Below, in pieces: positions 1 to 5,687 of a stretch of DNA of 5,953 nt (positions are counted from its first letter, which is position 1; the number at the start of each line of letters is the position of its first letter). Source of the stretch: JBBRHH01 sp038222915 (GTDB taxonomy: Bacteria > Planctomycetota > Phycisphaerae > Tepidisphaerales > Tepidisphaeraceae); contig JBBRHH010000397.1 in the NCBI GenBank assembly GCA_038222915.1, forward strand, positions 1 to 5,953, in the 5' to 3' direction. The notes under the pieces were generated by a model. It was not told the DNA's origin, did no database searches, and saw nothing but the letters and a program-made list of their open reading frames with translations. The translations under genes and the position numbers were made by a program.

Positions 1-289
1 CGAGCGCCGTGGTGGGCTTGGTCAGGATGACCGCAATGTCGAAGCCGTTGTCAAAGCCGAGGGCGACGACGCCCAAAAACGTCTTTGTTTTTCCCGACTG
101 AATTTTGCCGAGCAACATTCCTGGCTTGGTCGCGGTGCTGAGCGACAGGAGTTCGTACACCGTCTCTTGAATCGCCGTCTGTTCCTCGGGGCCATAGATG
201 GGTGTACCGCCATCGCGCACCTTTCCCAGAAATCCCTGGTAAAATGAGCCCGTCAGGTCCAGCGCCGCATGTGTGGGTATATCAGTCAT
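1..289 (-). CDS. P-loop ATPase/helicase-like protein, N-terminal part (runs off left edge)
   Basis: Only the first 96 residues are in the window; the frame is open to the edge. Residues 61-68 read GKIQSGKT, a Walker A (P-loop) motif of the GxxxxGK[ST] type, followed by FLGVVALGFDNGFDIAVILTK, which looks like the first beta-alpha-beta unit of an SF2 helicase or Z1-type ATPase. The QSGKT form of the loop is common in those ATPases found in restriction and defence loci. I infer an ATP-driven DNA translocase or helicase, but no Walker B or later motif is visible, so the family is not proven. ATG at 289 is preferred because the residues before the P-loop look like a normal N-terminus; no clear ribosome binding site precedes it. 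The gene diverges from the LysR regulator 68 bp away, which suggests control by that regulator. It reads in the same direction as the methyltransferase cassette. Confidence 0.75.
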   Translation of the reverse strand, partial: MTDIPTHAALDLTGSFYQGFLGKVRDGGTPIYGPEEQTAIQETVYELLSLSTATKPGMLLGKIQSGKTKTFLGVVALGFDNGFDIAVILTKPTTAL

Positions 290-311
290 GCCAGAACGAT
301 AGCCGACAACT

Positions 312-411
312 CATGCGTTTCTATCCTTGACTTTCGCAGGTATCATGCGGATATCGCATGTTTGAGGATCTCTTCAGCCGTGATGGTTTGTCCCTGGAGC
401 GGCTGCATGCG
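312..411. promoter_or_regulatory. Candidate LysR operator: repeated CATGCG half-sites with a perfect inverted repeat
   Basis: CATGCG (344-349) and CGCATG (355-360) form a perfect 6-bp inverted repeat with a 5-bp spacer, overlapping the ATG of the regulator at 358. T346 and A358 fit the T-N11-A layout known for LysR-family boxes. Further CATGCG copies lie at 312-317 and 406-411, 32 and 62 bp from the left arm, close to 3 and 6 helical turns. An inverted copy at 266-271 falls inside the divergent ATPase gene. The positions are read directly from the sequence; binding by the adjacent regulator is inference. A site covering its own start codon would fit autorepression. Confidence 0.5.
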
Positions 412-1293
412 CTTATCGCACTGGCGGAGGCTGGAAGCCTGACCCGCGCTGCCAAGGGTGAAACCGGACTTCAGAGTCGACTGAGCCACAGGCTCAGTGA
501 ATTGGCCGCCTTTTTCGGTGTGCCGCTGACCGAGCGCGTGGGCCGGACGATTCGGTTGACCGAACCGGGCGAGCGGCTGGTAAAGCTAACGCGCGAGCAT
601 TTCCACAGTCTCATGCAGTTCAAGCACGACGCGCTCGGGACGGCAATGGCCTTCCGGCTCGGTTCCGCCGACAGCTTGTTGCAATGGCTGGTAGTGCCGT
701 CCGTCGCCCGGTTGCGGCGGCCTGGGGCGTTGCTTCGTTTCACACTACAGGATCTGCGCACCGACGAAATCGTGGCCCGACTCCAAGAGCAAAGGCTCGA
801 ATTCGGGCTGGTGGCTGGTGACGCGCAACTTCGAGGCCTCAAGTTCAAGCCGATCTGCCGGGTCAGCCACTTCATCGTCGTGCCGTACCGCATCGGTGGG
901 CGTGGAACGATGTCATTGAAACAGGCGCTGCTGGAATGCCCACATGCCGCAATGTCCGCGGCAAGCCCCGTGCGGCAATCGATCGATCGCATCGCGGAGG
1001 CAATGGGGCAACGTTTCGAGCCTCACCTCGAGTGCGTGAGTGAGGCACAATGCGCGGCGGCGGTTCTCACCGGTCAGTTCGCGGCTGTCTTGCCACGTTG
1101 GGCGTGGGACTCAAGCGCACCGCTGGACCATATCGTGAACGAGCACCCGAAATTAGAGGACTTGGACCAGAAGCTCGCCTTAGCGTGGCATCCGCGGCTC
1201 ACGCAAACCAGGGGCGCAGCGGCGGAGCAAGTCCGAAAGCAGTTGTGTGACGCGCTCGCGGAATGCGCGGCCCCGACCAGCGCGCTGGATTGA
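358..1293 (+). CDS. LysR-family transcriptional regulator
   Basis: The 311-residue length is typical of LysR-type regulators, which bind DNA as dimers or tetramers and respond to a small ligand. The winged helix-turn-helix covers about residues 13-72: LERLHALIALAEAGSLTRAA, then SRLSHRLSELAAFFGVPLTE and RTIRLTEPGERL, matching the family pattern (alanine pair, recognition helix, RxxxLTxxG wing). Residues about 97-300 resemble the periplasmic-binding-like effector domain, with FGLVAGD near 149-155 and AAVLP near 242-246. The recognition helix is unusual (GETGLQSRLSHRL instead of the common SQPAVSxxI). The start at 358 gives the standard spacing before the HTH; no Shine-Dalgarno sequence is seen. 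It is the only main gene on the plus strand in the defence part, sitting between the Vsr gene (convergent) and the ATPase gene (divergent). LysR proteins usually control the divergent neighbour, so the ATPase gene is the likely target. The inducer is unknown. Confidence 0.9.
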   Translation: MFEDLFSRDGLSLERLHALIALAEAGSLTRAAKGETGLQSRLSHRLSELAAFFGVPLTERVGRTIRLTEPGERLVKLTREHFHSLMQFKHDALGTAMAFRLGSADSLLQWLVVPSVARLRRPGALLRFTLQDLRTDEIVARLQEQRLEFGLVAGDAQLRGLKFKPICRVSHFIVVPYRIGGRGTMSLKQALLECPHAAMSAASPVRQSIDRIAEAMGQRFEPHLECVSEAQCAAAVLTGQFAAVLPRWAWDSSAPLDHIVNEHPKLEDLDQKLALAWHPRLTQTRGAAAEQVRKQLCDALAECAAPTSALD

Positions 1294-1386
1294 TCTGAAC
1301 AACTCTGACTGTGCCCAGAATTGGCGTCGCTTCGCCGTCGCCTTCGGTCTGGTCGTCAGACAGAGATCGGAGCATAGCGACATAAA

Positions 1387-1410
1387 TTCCCAGCGCACCA
1401 GACCTGGGAA
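1387..1410 (-). terminator. Possible weak terminator hairpin downstream of vsr
   Basis: TTCCCAG (1387-1393) and CTGGGAA (1404-1410) form a perfect 7-bp stem with a 10-nt loop in the gap between the convergent regulator and Vsr genes. Read on the minus strand, the stem is followed by TTTATG, a short T run, so it would best serve the leftward cassette. The T tract is poor, so this is only a candidate. Confidence 0.3.
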
Positions 1411-1463
1411 GCGGCGCGCCCCTCTACCGCGCGGGCCCGAGCGAGCCAGAGCCAGGGCTGAAA

Positions 1464-1871
1464 TTAGCCGTTGAGGAACCGGGCAATTCGCGCCTCGATA
1501 GCGGTGAGCTTCAATTGGCATTCCCAGATGGTGAGGACGCGCCAACCTTCACGGCGGAGTTTGCGTAGGTTGCGGGTGTCACGCGCGGCGTTGCTGGTTC
1601 GCTTCACCTGCCAGAATTTGGCGTTGGTTTTAGGCGTTACGCGGCCCCACCGACAGGAATGCATGTGCCAGTAGCAGCCATGCACGTTGATGATCTTTCG
1701 CAACTTCGGGAAAACGAGGTCGGGCGTGCCCGGGAGGTCCCGACGATGCAGTCGGAAGCGGTATCCTAGCCGGTGCGCGATCCGCCGTACCAACATTTCA
1801 GGCTTGGTGTCTTTGCACCGAATGGCCGCCATGTTGGCGCTGCGTTGCTCACGGTTATGGACGTCGGCCAT
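1464..1871 (-). CDS. vsr: Very short patch repair endonuclease (Vsr)
   Basis: The 135-residue protein is a Vsr-type endonuclease, which nicks 5' of the T in T:G mismatches made by deamination of 5-methylcytosine and so starts very short patch repair. The N-terminus MADVH, followed by RSANMAAI, matches the E. coli Vsr start, which supports ATG at 1871. Key residues fall at E. coli positions: catalytic D51 in LPGTPD, H64 and H69 in VHGCYWHMHSC, and W68. The likely structural zinc ligands are C66, H71, C73 and C118 (WECQ). The C-terminus is about 20 residues shorter than in E. coli, which lies outside the core. It follows the nuclease gene by 9 bp and is probably co-transcribed with the C5-methyltransferase, the usual partner of Vsr. 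It is probably active and specific for the methyltransferase's own site, although that site is not known. Confidence 0.95.
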   Translation of the reverse strand: MADVHNREQRSANMAAIRCKDTKPEMLVRRIAHRLGYRFRLHRRDLPGTPDLVFPKLRKIINVHGCYWHMHSCRWGRVTPKTNAKFWQVKRTSNAARDTRNLRKLRREGWRVLTIWECQLKLTAIEARIARFLNG

Positions 1872-1880
1872 TTCGGTTGC

Positions 1881-2981
1881 TCATGGCTGGGGCTGACCGC
1901 CGACGACGGGGAAGCCAACTGCTGATACCTCGAATCCGTCGATCGCGGTGCCGTGCGGCAGTTGGGGAACGACATTTGACATGATGCTACTGGCGAATTC
2001 ATGGATGCCGCAAAGTATCGTGACGAACGGAGTGCCCGTGGCGAGCGCATAGACACGGGCAATGCGATAGTTGGCATGGCTGGCAGCCCACCGGATTTCA
2101 GCCATGCTGAGGTGAAACGGCGTGGCGAAAGCGCTTCGAGTCGCTTTGACGTCGATGTACAAGCCATTAGGCGCATCTTCCCAAGTCGGGGAAATGACTT
2201 GGTAGTCGAAGGCCGCACGGGCATGGTCCCGGCAAACGCACGAGTACGATTCTTCATCGTGGCCGTTGTCGTCGAGCCAGAGACCGAAGACTTCTTCGCC
2301 TCGCCGGCCGGTTTCTTCAGAAGCCCTGAGCTGGCGCTGGAGCGCATCTTGGCTGACCGCTGCGCCCAGCCCATCGCCTTGGGCTGTGTGAGATTGGGTG
2401 GCGGCGGAGCCAAAGACCGCTTCCTCCAAGCTGTCTGGAGCGACGAGCGAATCGAGCGGATGGAGGTCAGCGTAGGCATCTTGTGTCGCTTCGATGAGGT
2501 CCCAGAGATCGCGGTCGACGACCGGGACCATGGTATGGCGACCGGCGAACTCGAATTGCTCTCCGATGGCGGCGTGCAACTCGGGATCTTCGGCCGCGGT
2601 GACGATTACAAGCGTGACGGCGTCAGGCCGGTCTGCGCCCTCGAAGGCGAGCATTGCGTAATCGTCCTCGGCGATTTCGCTGTATCGGCCGGTCTCATCT
2701 AACGGGTCATTGATGACCTCGCCGTTGAGGCGCCAATTTTTGGCGTTCTCGGTTCGTACAACCTTGCGGCTCAGGGAGTGCTTCTGCTTGGCACCGGGGC
2801 CAACGATAGTGAGCGGAAAGTGCAGAGCGTCGAAGCGGTTTTGCAGTGCAGGGTAGAACTGCTCGACGAAGACTTCGCTGTTGAGGTTGATGCCCTTCTG
2901 CTTCGACTCGCGGACGTGCTGGGCGAAGAAGGAAATGTCACTCTTTGTGAGCAGCTTTACTGCGACGCGTGTTGAGTTCAT
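1881..2981 (-). CDS. Two-domain restriction nuclease candidate with C-terminal DUF3883-like PD-(D/E)XK domain
   Basis: The protein has 366 residues. The C-terminal part (about 222-325) carries GRRGEE (225-230), FDY with D259, and YIDVKAT with D277 and K279. It then has FHLSMAEIRWA and a YRIARVY strand. This matches the DUF3883 (NOV_C) form of the PD-(D/E)XK nuclease fold, with E229, D277 and K279 as likely active-site residues. The N-terminal part (about 10-175) contains LTKSDISFF, IVGPGAKQKHSL and KNWRLNGE. It looks like a separate module, possibly for DNA recognition, but I cannot name it. Residues 180-220 look like a linker. ATG at 2981 is the only plausible start, and it lies 44 bp inside the end of the methyltransferase gene, which suggests translational coupling. 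I infer the restriction subunit of the cassette, cutting DNA not protected by the methyltransferase. A modification-dependent (type IV-like) nuclease is an alternative. Confidence 0.8.
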   Translation of the reverse strand: MNSTRVAVKLLTKSDISFFAQHVRESKQKGINLNSEVFVEQFYPALQNRFDALHFPLTIVGPGAKQKHSLSRKVVRTENAKNWRLNGEVINDPLDETGRYSEIAEDDYAMLAFEGADRPDAVTLVIVTAAEDPELHAAIGEQFEFAGRHTMVPVVDRDLWDLIEATQDAYADLHPLDSLVAPDSLEEAVFGSAATQSHTAQGDGLGAAVSQDALQRQLRASEETGRRGEEVFGLWLDDNGHDEESYSCVCRDHARAAFDYQVISPTWEDAPNGLYIDVKATRSAFATPFHLSMAEIRWAASHANYRIARVYALATGTPFVTILCGIHEFASSIMSNVVPQLPHGTAIDGFEVSAVGFPVVGGQPQP

Positions 2982-4503
2982 TGACGCACCCGGAGCTGAG
3001 TTCTAGCCGATCAAAAAGTAGGCGATGGCGATCGGCCTTCGCACCCGTAAGACGATCAATCAACCGCGAGAACACCGCGTGGCTGATGAGCGGCGGAACG
3101 GCATTGCCGATCTGGCGGAATGCCGGGTTCATAGTGCCACAAAACCGAAACCCATCGGGAAACGACTGAAGCCGTGCACCTTCGCGGACGCTGATCGTGC
3201 GCGCCTGCTTATTGTCAAAGTGAATGTGACTGTACCCGTCTTTGCCTAGATGGGCCATCAGCGTGCGAGCCGGGAGGTCGGCCTCCATCTTGCGCCACTT
3301 GTTCGGAAACTTGCCCGTGTCGTAGGGCGGTACGAATCGGGAGGTCAATTCCGTGAAGACGTTTGAATCCCGGTTGAGCGGCTGTCCTCGTTCGACCTCG
3401 ATTGCAGCAACCGCTTCGTCGCGCATCTTGATGGCCAGGGCATGGGCCTCGGGATATTGGTCGCCGGGCTTGAGGCGTGCGAATATCGCGTAGTCGCGCG
3501 GAAGGTAACGTATGACGTGGTCGTACACGTAGCCGTCTGACTGGAAACTCGGCCATGTCCGCATCAGGCGGCGGTAGTAGTGGGCTGGGTCGCGATCGAC
3601 AAGTTCTATTGGCGTATCAAAGCGGCGGGCACCCCGCGTCAACCCCCCGTGCAGGTGGTCGGTAATGGGTGGCATGTCGCCGAGTGCGTGTTTCGGCGTG
3701 ACGGCAGGCCGGAGTCTGCCAGTGGGAACTGGAAGCTCGACATAGTGGGACTCGTCAAATAGCGACTCGCGGAGCGCGCGGAGTGCGACGTCCCTGGTTC
3801 CCTGGTAGCCTCGGGGAAGCTCGTGCTCGTGGGTGGGTGCGGGGAGCGCAGGGACGACGTCAGCGAACTCGTGAATCGCAACGAGAAAGCAGCGTTCACG
3901 CATCTGCGGCACGCCGTAGTGAACGGCATTCAGGAGGCCATACCGGCATTCGTAACCGATTCGCTCCAACGTCGTCGCCATAACCTCGAAAATGTTGAGG
4001 CCGCCGTAATTGAGGACGTCGGGTACGTTCTCCACGATGATAGCGGCCGGCGAGAGTGCTTCGACGTAGCGGACGTAGTCGCGGAAAAGTTGGGCCCGCG
4101 GGTCATTCAAAAATGCCTCGGGGTGCTGCATGATCTCGCGGAGTTTGGCCCTGCCGACGCGCGCGAACGCTTGGCACGGCGGGCCGCCGACAAGAATATC
4201 AACAGCGCGGCGCGGATCGGTACTGGGCAGCAATTCCTTCATCAGTGCCAGCGGGCCGGTCTGCGAGATGTTTCTCGCCTTCGCGTGGGCTTGACGCTGG
4301 GGCTCCGGGAGCGACTCGTGAAAATTAAGGGCGTGAGTGCGCGCGGCGAGAGGGTCTAGTTCGACCCCGCCGACAATCGTGGCACCGGCGAGTTGGCAGC
4401 CTAGCGAGAGACCGCCACAACCGGCGAACAAATCCAGAACAGTAGGCGACTCACCGGCCCGTATCCGGGCAATTTTCTCTCGAATAGCAGACTTGTTAGC
4501 CAA
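2938..4503 (-). CDS. DNA (cytosine-5-)-methyltransferase
   Basis: The 521-residue enzyme transfers a methyl group from S-adenosylmethionine to carbon 5 of cytosine. The ordered family motifs are all present: motif I DLFAGCGG (24-31), motif IV GGPPCQ (106-111) with catalytic C110, motif VI ENV (158-160), motif VIII QMRER (200-204), motif IX RTISVREGARLQSFPD (435-450) and motif X QIGNAVPP (464-471). The target recognition region between VIII and IX (about 215-430) is long, and the protein is longer than the usual 330-420 residues. The best start is TTG at 4503, because there is no in-frame ATG or GTG between it and the upstream TGA. No ribosome binding site is visible. The gene overlaps the nuclease gene by 44 bp and is followed by vsr, so it is the modification part of a restriction-modification cassette. 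The short N-terminal extension (about 20 residues) has no room for a regulatory HTH like those of M.EcoRII or M.SsoII. The target site cannot be read from the sequence. Confidence 0.95.
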   Translation of the reverse strand: MANKSAIREKIARIRAGESPTVLDLFAGCGGLSLGCQLAGATIVGGVELDPLAARTHALNFHESLPEPQRQAHAKARNISQTGPLALMKELLPSTDPRRAVDILVGGPPCQAFARVGRAKLREIMQHPEAFLNDPRAQLFRDYVRYVEALSPAAIIVENVPDVLNYGGLNIFEVMATTLERIGYECRYGLLNAVHYGVPQMRERCFLVAIHEFADVVPALPAPTHEHELPRGYQGTRDVALRALRESLFDESHYVELPVPTGRLRPAVTPKHALGDMPPITDHLHGGLTRGARRFDTPIELVDRDPAHYYRRLMRTWPSFQSDGYVYDHVIRYLPRDYAIFARLKPGDQYPEAHALAIKMRDEAVAAIEVERGQPLNRDSNVFTELTSRFVPPYDTGKFPNKWRKMEADLPARTLMAHLGKDGYSHIHFDNKQARTISVREGARLQSFPDGFRFCGTMNPAFRQIGNAVPPLISHAVFSRLIDRLTGAKADRHRLLFDRLELSSGCVNELNTRRSKAAHKE

Positions 4504-4513
4504 GGTCGAGTTA

Positions 4514-4541
4514 AGAGTATCGGCGGTAAATGGGAAGTCAA
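4514..4541 (-). promoter_or_regulatory. Possible sigma-70 promoter of the methyltransferase cassette
   Basis: On the minus strand TTGACT (4541-4536) is followed after 16 bp by TACTCT (4519-4514). The -35 is close to consensus and the -10 is moderate. Transcription would start near 4507, only a few bases before the TTG start at 4503, implying a nearly leaderless mRNA, which would fit the absence of a ribosome binding site. This is weak evidence by inspection only. Confidence 0.35.
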
Positions 4542-4558
4542 CTATTACGTCCTCGATT

Positions 4559-4612
4559 CACAGGTTGTGCCCAAGATATTGGGGTGCTAGCGGAGCAGGG
4601 TACAACCTGTAC
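4559..4612. promoter_or_regulatory. Pair of matching dyad sites upstream of the methyltransferase gene (candidate operators)
   Basis: ACAGGTTGT (4560-4568) reappears inverted as ACAACCTGT (4602-4610), a perfect 9-bp match. Each copy is itself a small dyad with a 3-bp centre: CACA-GGT-TGTG at 4559-4569 and GTACA-ACC-TGTAC at 4600-4612. The centres are 42 bp apart, exactly four helical turns, and the nearer one lies about 20 bp upstream of the candidate -35 element. This layout is typical of two dimers of one regulator binding the same face of DNA. No controller gene is visible nearby, and the motif differs from the CATGCG sites by the LysR gene. Confidence 0.45.
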
Positions 4613-4678
4613 GATCCCGATCGATTCGGCGGGAAGAGGCGGCGAGACTAAAGTTTGTCGCATACGTGGCCATAATCT

Positions 4679-4722
4679 ACTTGACAAATACCAAACAATC
4701 GCCTTAAATAGACGCAGCAGCG
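4679..4722 (+). repeat. Promoter-like direct repeat, copy A
   Basis: It shares 39 of 44 bases with copy B at 5644-5687, 965 bp away in the same orientation. The first 20 bases are identical (ACTTGACAAATACCAAACAA). It contains TTGACA (4681-4686), then 17 bp, then TTAAAT (4704-4709), a good match to a sigma-70 promoter, with both boxes conserved between copies. No convincing gene follows on the plus strand; the transposase remnant downstream is antisense. It could be a promoter, a protein-binding site or the end of a mobile element. Confidence 0.6.
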
Positions 4723-4742
4723 TAGATCCAAGGAAGAGAAGG

Positions 4743-4761
4743 GGACATTCATAATAAGTCC
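4743..4761. repeat. Imperfect hairpin at the edge of the transposase remnant
   Basis: GGAC (4743-4746) and GTCC (4758-4761) enclose a second short pairing of ATT with AAT, giving a small bulged hairpin. It lies just beyond the 3' end of the transposase remnant. The element GGGGACATTC here resembles GGGGACAATTC at 5053-5063 on the other side of the remnant. IS200-like and REP-associated transposases act on such single-strand hairpins, so this may be a relic terminus. Confidence 0.35.
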
Positions 4762-4765
4762 ACAT

Positions 4766-4783
4766 CCCCCTCCCCCCTCCCCC
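4766..4783. repeat. C-rich tract (C5-T-C6-T-C5)
   Basis: A run of 16 C interrupted by two T lies on the plus strand, giving three long G runs on the minus strand. It lies between the candidate hairpin and the transposase remnant. A structured (G-rich) form is possible, but only three long G runs are present, so this is only a compositional note. Confidence 0.5.
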
Positions 4784-4796
4784 TCGCAGGAGCCAT

Positions 4797-4991
4797 CTTC
4801 GGCCATCCCCGCCCTCTAAGCGTGAAGGCAAGATCGAGCCGATCCGCAGTCCGGCGGATGCACGCATCCGAGCCGTAAGGGTGGCCGCGTTTGACGCTGG
4901 CATGGAGTCTTTCCACTTCCGCATCAGCCAGTTTCGCCCGCAAAAGCTCATTCCAGCTGCGCGGGAGATTCACGGGCCAGTCGCATAGAAG
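4797..4991 (-). pseudogene. C-terminal remnant of a REP-associated (IS200-like, Y1) transposase
   Basis: A 116-codon minus-strand frame (5099-4749) contains about 65 residues that look like the tail of a REP-associated tyrosine transposase. It reads WPVNLPRSWNELLRA, then EVERLHASVKRGHPYGSDAC, IRRTADRLDLAFTLRGRG. The RGxPxGxxxWxxxTAxxLxLxxTLRxRGRP pattern is typical of this group's end, here with C in place of the usual W. The catalytic HUH and tyrosine region is absent: upstream of residue 37 the frame runs into the tandem repeat at 5018-5075. It is therefore a truncated, dead copy. Recognition is from memory of the family and not from a search. Confidence 0.6.
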
Positions 4992-5017
4992 CTTTCGACC
5001 ATCGGTGGTCTGCCGCA

Positions 5018-5075
5018 GACAATTCAAAGGTACCGGACAATTCGAAGGTACCGGGGACAATTCGAAGGTACCGGG
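5018..5075. repeat. Three-copy tandem repeat (18-20 bp, GACAATTCGAAGGTACCGGG)
   Basis: The units are 5018-5035, 5036-5055 and 5056-5075. The second and third are identical 20-mers; the first is 18 bp with one substitution and lacks two final G. Each contains GGTACC, and the last two also contain TTCGAA, both palindromes. There are no spacers, so it is not a CRISPR array. It lies directly next to the transposase remnant and may derive from its end sequence. Confidence 0.9.
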
Positions 5076-5147
5076 AGTCGATATTCCCGCATCCCCCACG
5101 CCCCATTAGTCAGAAGGCGTCGGGAGTCAATTCCGGAAACTCACCCA

Positions 5148-5169
5148 CCCGCATCCCGCATCCCCGCAC
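5148..5169. repeat. Short degenerate CCCGCAT tandem repeat
   Basis: CCCGCAT occurs at 5148-5154 and 5155-5161, followed by CCCCGCAC at 5162-5169. A further copy lies at 5086-5092. The two clusters are each preceded by CGGGAGTC (5073 and 5121), so a unit of about 48 bp may also have been duplicated and then decayed. Confidence 0.6.
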
Positions 5170-5311
5170 CCGGCAACTCTGATCGCATCCACGGCACCGC
5201 AAGCCTCCGGTCCGTTCTGAAATTGCGTGTGCACGGATCGGCTACAACTGCGTTGCGCACAATCTGACTTTGCACGTTACGCGGATCGGCCGTTTGTACG
5301 ACGATGCGGAC

Positions 5312-5473
5312 ATGCTCATCCTCTTCATTGTCCTCATCGTTCTCGTGGTCATGAGTTTTGGTGGCGGCGCGTACAGGCCGGCCTATCGCACCCATGGAAT
5401 CTCGCTGGGGACCGTGCTGCTAATCGTGCTTCTTCTTTGGGTCTTTGGCGTATTTGGCACCCGCCCGTTCTAG
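5312..5473 (+). CDS. Small two-helix membrane protein, function unknown
   Basis: This 53-residue protein has a hydrophobic N-terminal segment (residues 2-15, LILFIVLIVLVVMS), a short GGGAYRPAYRTHG loop and a second hydrophobic segment (31-49, SLGTVLLIVLLLWVFGVFG). It ends in TRPF. Two helices joined by a glycine-rich and basic loop resemble the small inner-membrane proteins of DUF3309-like families, but I do not assign it to one. ATG at 5312 is preferred over ATG at 5270 because the 14 extra residues are charged and unlike a signal, and because the hydrophobic stretch then starts at once. No Shine-Dalgarno site is seen. Its neighbours are repeats and a dead transposase, so there is no functional context. 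A chance open frame is possible, although the clear two-helix pattern argues against it. Confidence 0.5.
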   Translation: MLILFIVLIVLVVMSFGGGAYRPAYRTHGISLGTVLLIVLLLWVFGVFGTRPF

Positions 5474-5643
5474 TGGAGCATCATCGGCCAGTATCGCTGG
5501 ATCGAGGGCGGGAGGTCCCTTCGCGGCCAAGCGCCCCCATCAACGAGACCAGCCAAAAGCCTCTTCCTTGGCGTCCCCTGGCGCTCTTGGCGGTTCGCGT
5601 TTCCCCTCCCCGGAACACATCAACGAATCGCGCCCATTCCAGA

Positions 5644-5687
5644 ACTTGACAAATACCAAACAAGCAGCTTAAATACACACAGCAGCG
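5644..5687 (+). repeat. Promoter-like direct repeat, copy B
   Basis: This is the second copy of the 44-bp element at 4679-4722, with five differences that lie in the spacer and after the -10. TTGACA is at 5646-5651 and TTAAAT at 5669-5674, again 17 bp apart. Downstream, the first plus-strand start is ATG at 5759, preceded by AGGGG, but the frame it opens runs through low-complexity repeats to the right edge and is unlikely to be real. Confidence 0.6.

Noticed and set aside
327..355. TTGACT (327-332) as the -35 of a promoter for the LysR gene with GATATC at 350-355
   Set aside because: Transcription would begin after the ATG at 358, so it cannot serve the annotated start; the -10 match is also poor.
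471..992. Minus-strand frame of 173 codons inside the LysR gene
   Set aside because: It is antisense to a clear LysR coding region, and its cysteine- and serine-rich composition is typical of a shadow frame.
1766..2479. Second minus-strand frame (237 codons) overlapping the nuclease and vsr genes
   Set aside because: Its serine-, arginine- and proline-rich composition is that of a frame-shifted shadow, and it conflicts with two well-supported genes.
2001..2702. Long plus-strand open frame (233 codons) opposite the nuclease gene
   Set aside because: It is antisense to a gene with recognisable nuclease motifs, has no domain-like pattern, and long antisense frames are expected in GC-rich coding DNA.
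3823..4359. Plus-strand frame of 178 codons inside the methyltransferase gene
   Set aside because: It is antisense to the conserved methyltransferase motifs and shows no family features.
5018..5075. CRISPR-like repeats
   Set aside because: The three repeats are directly adjacent with no spacers, and no cas gene is present.
5227..5649. Plus-strand frame of 140 codons overlapping the small membrane protein
   Set aside because: It has no hydrophobic or domain pattern, passes through non-coding sequence, and the frame at 5312-5473 gives a much more protein-like product.
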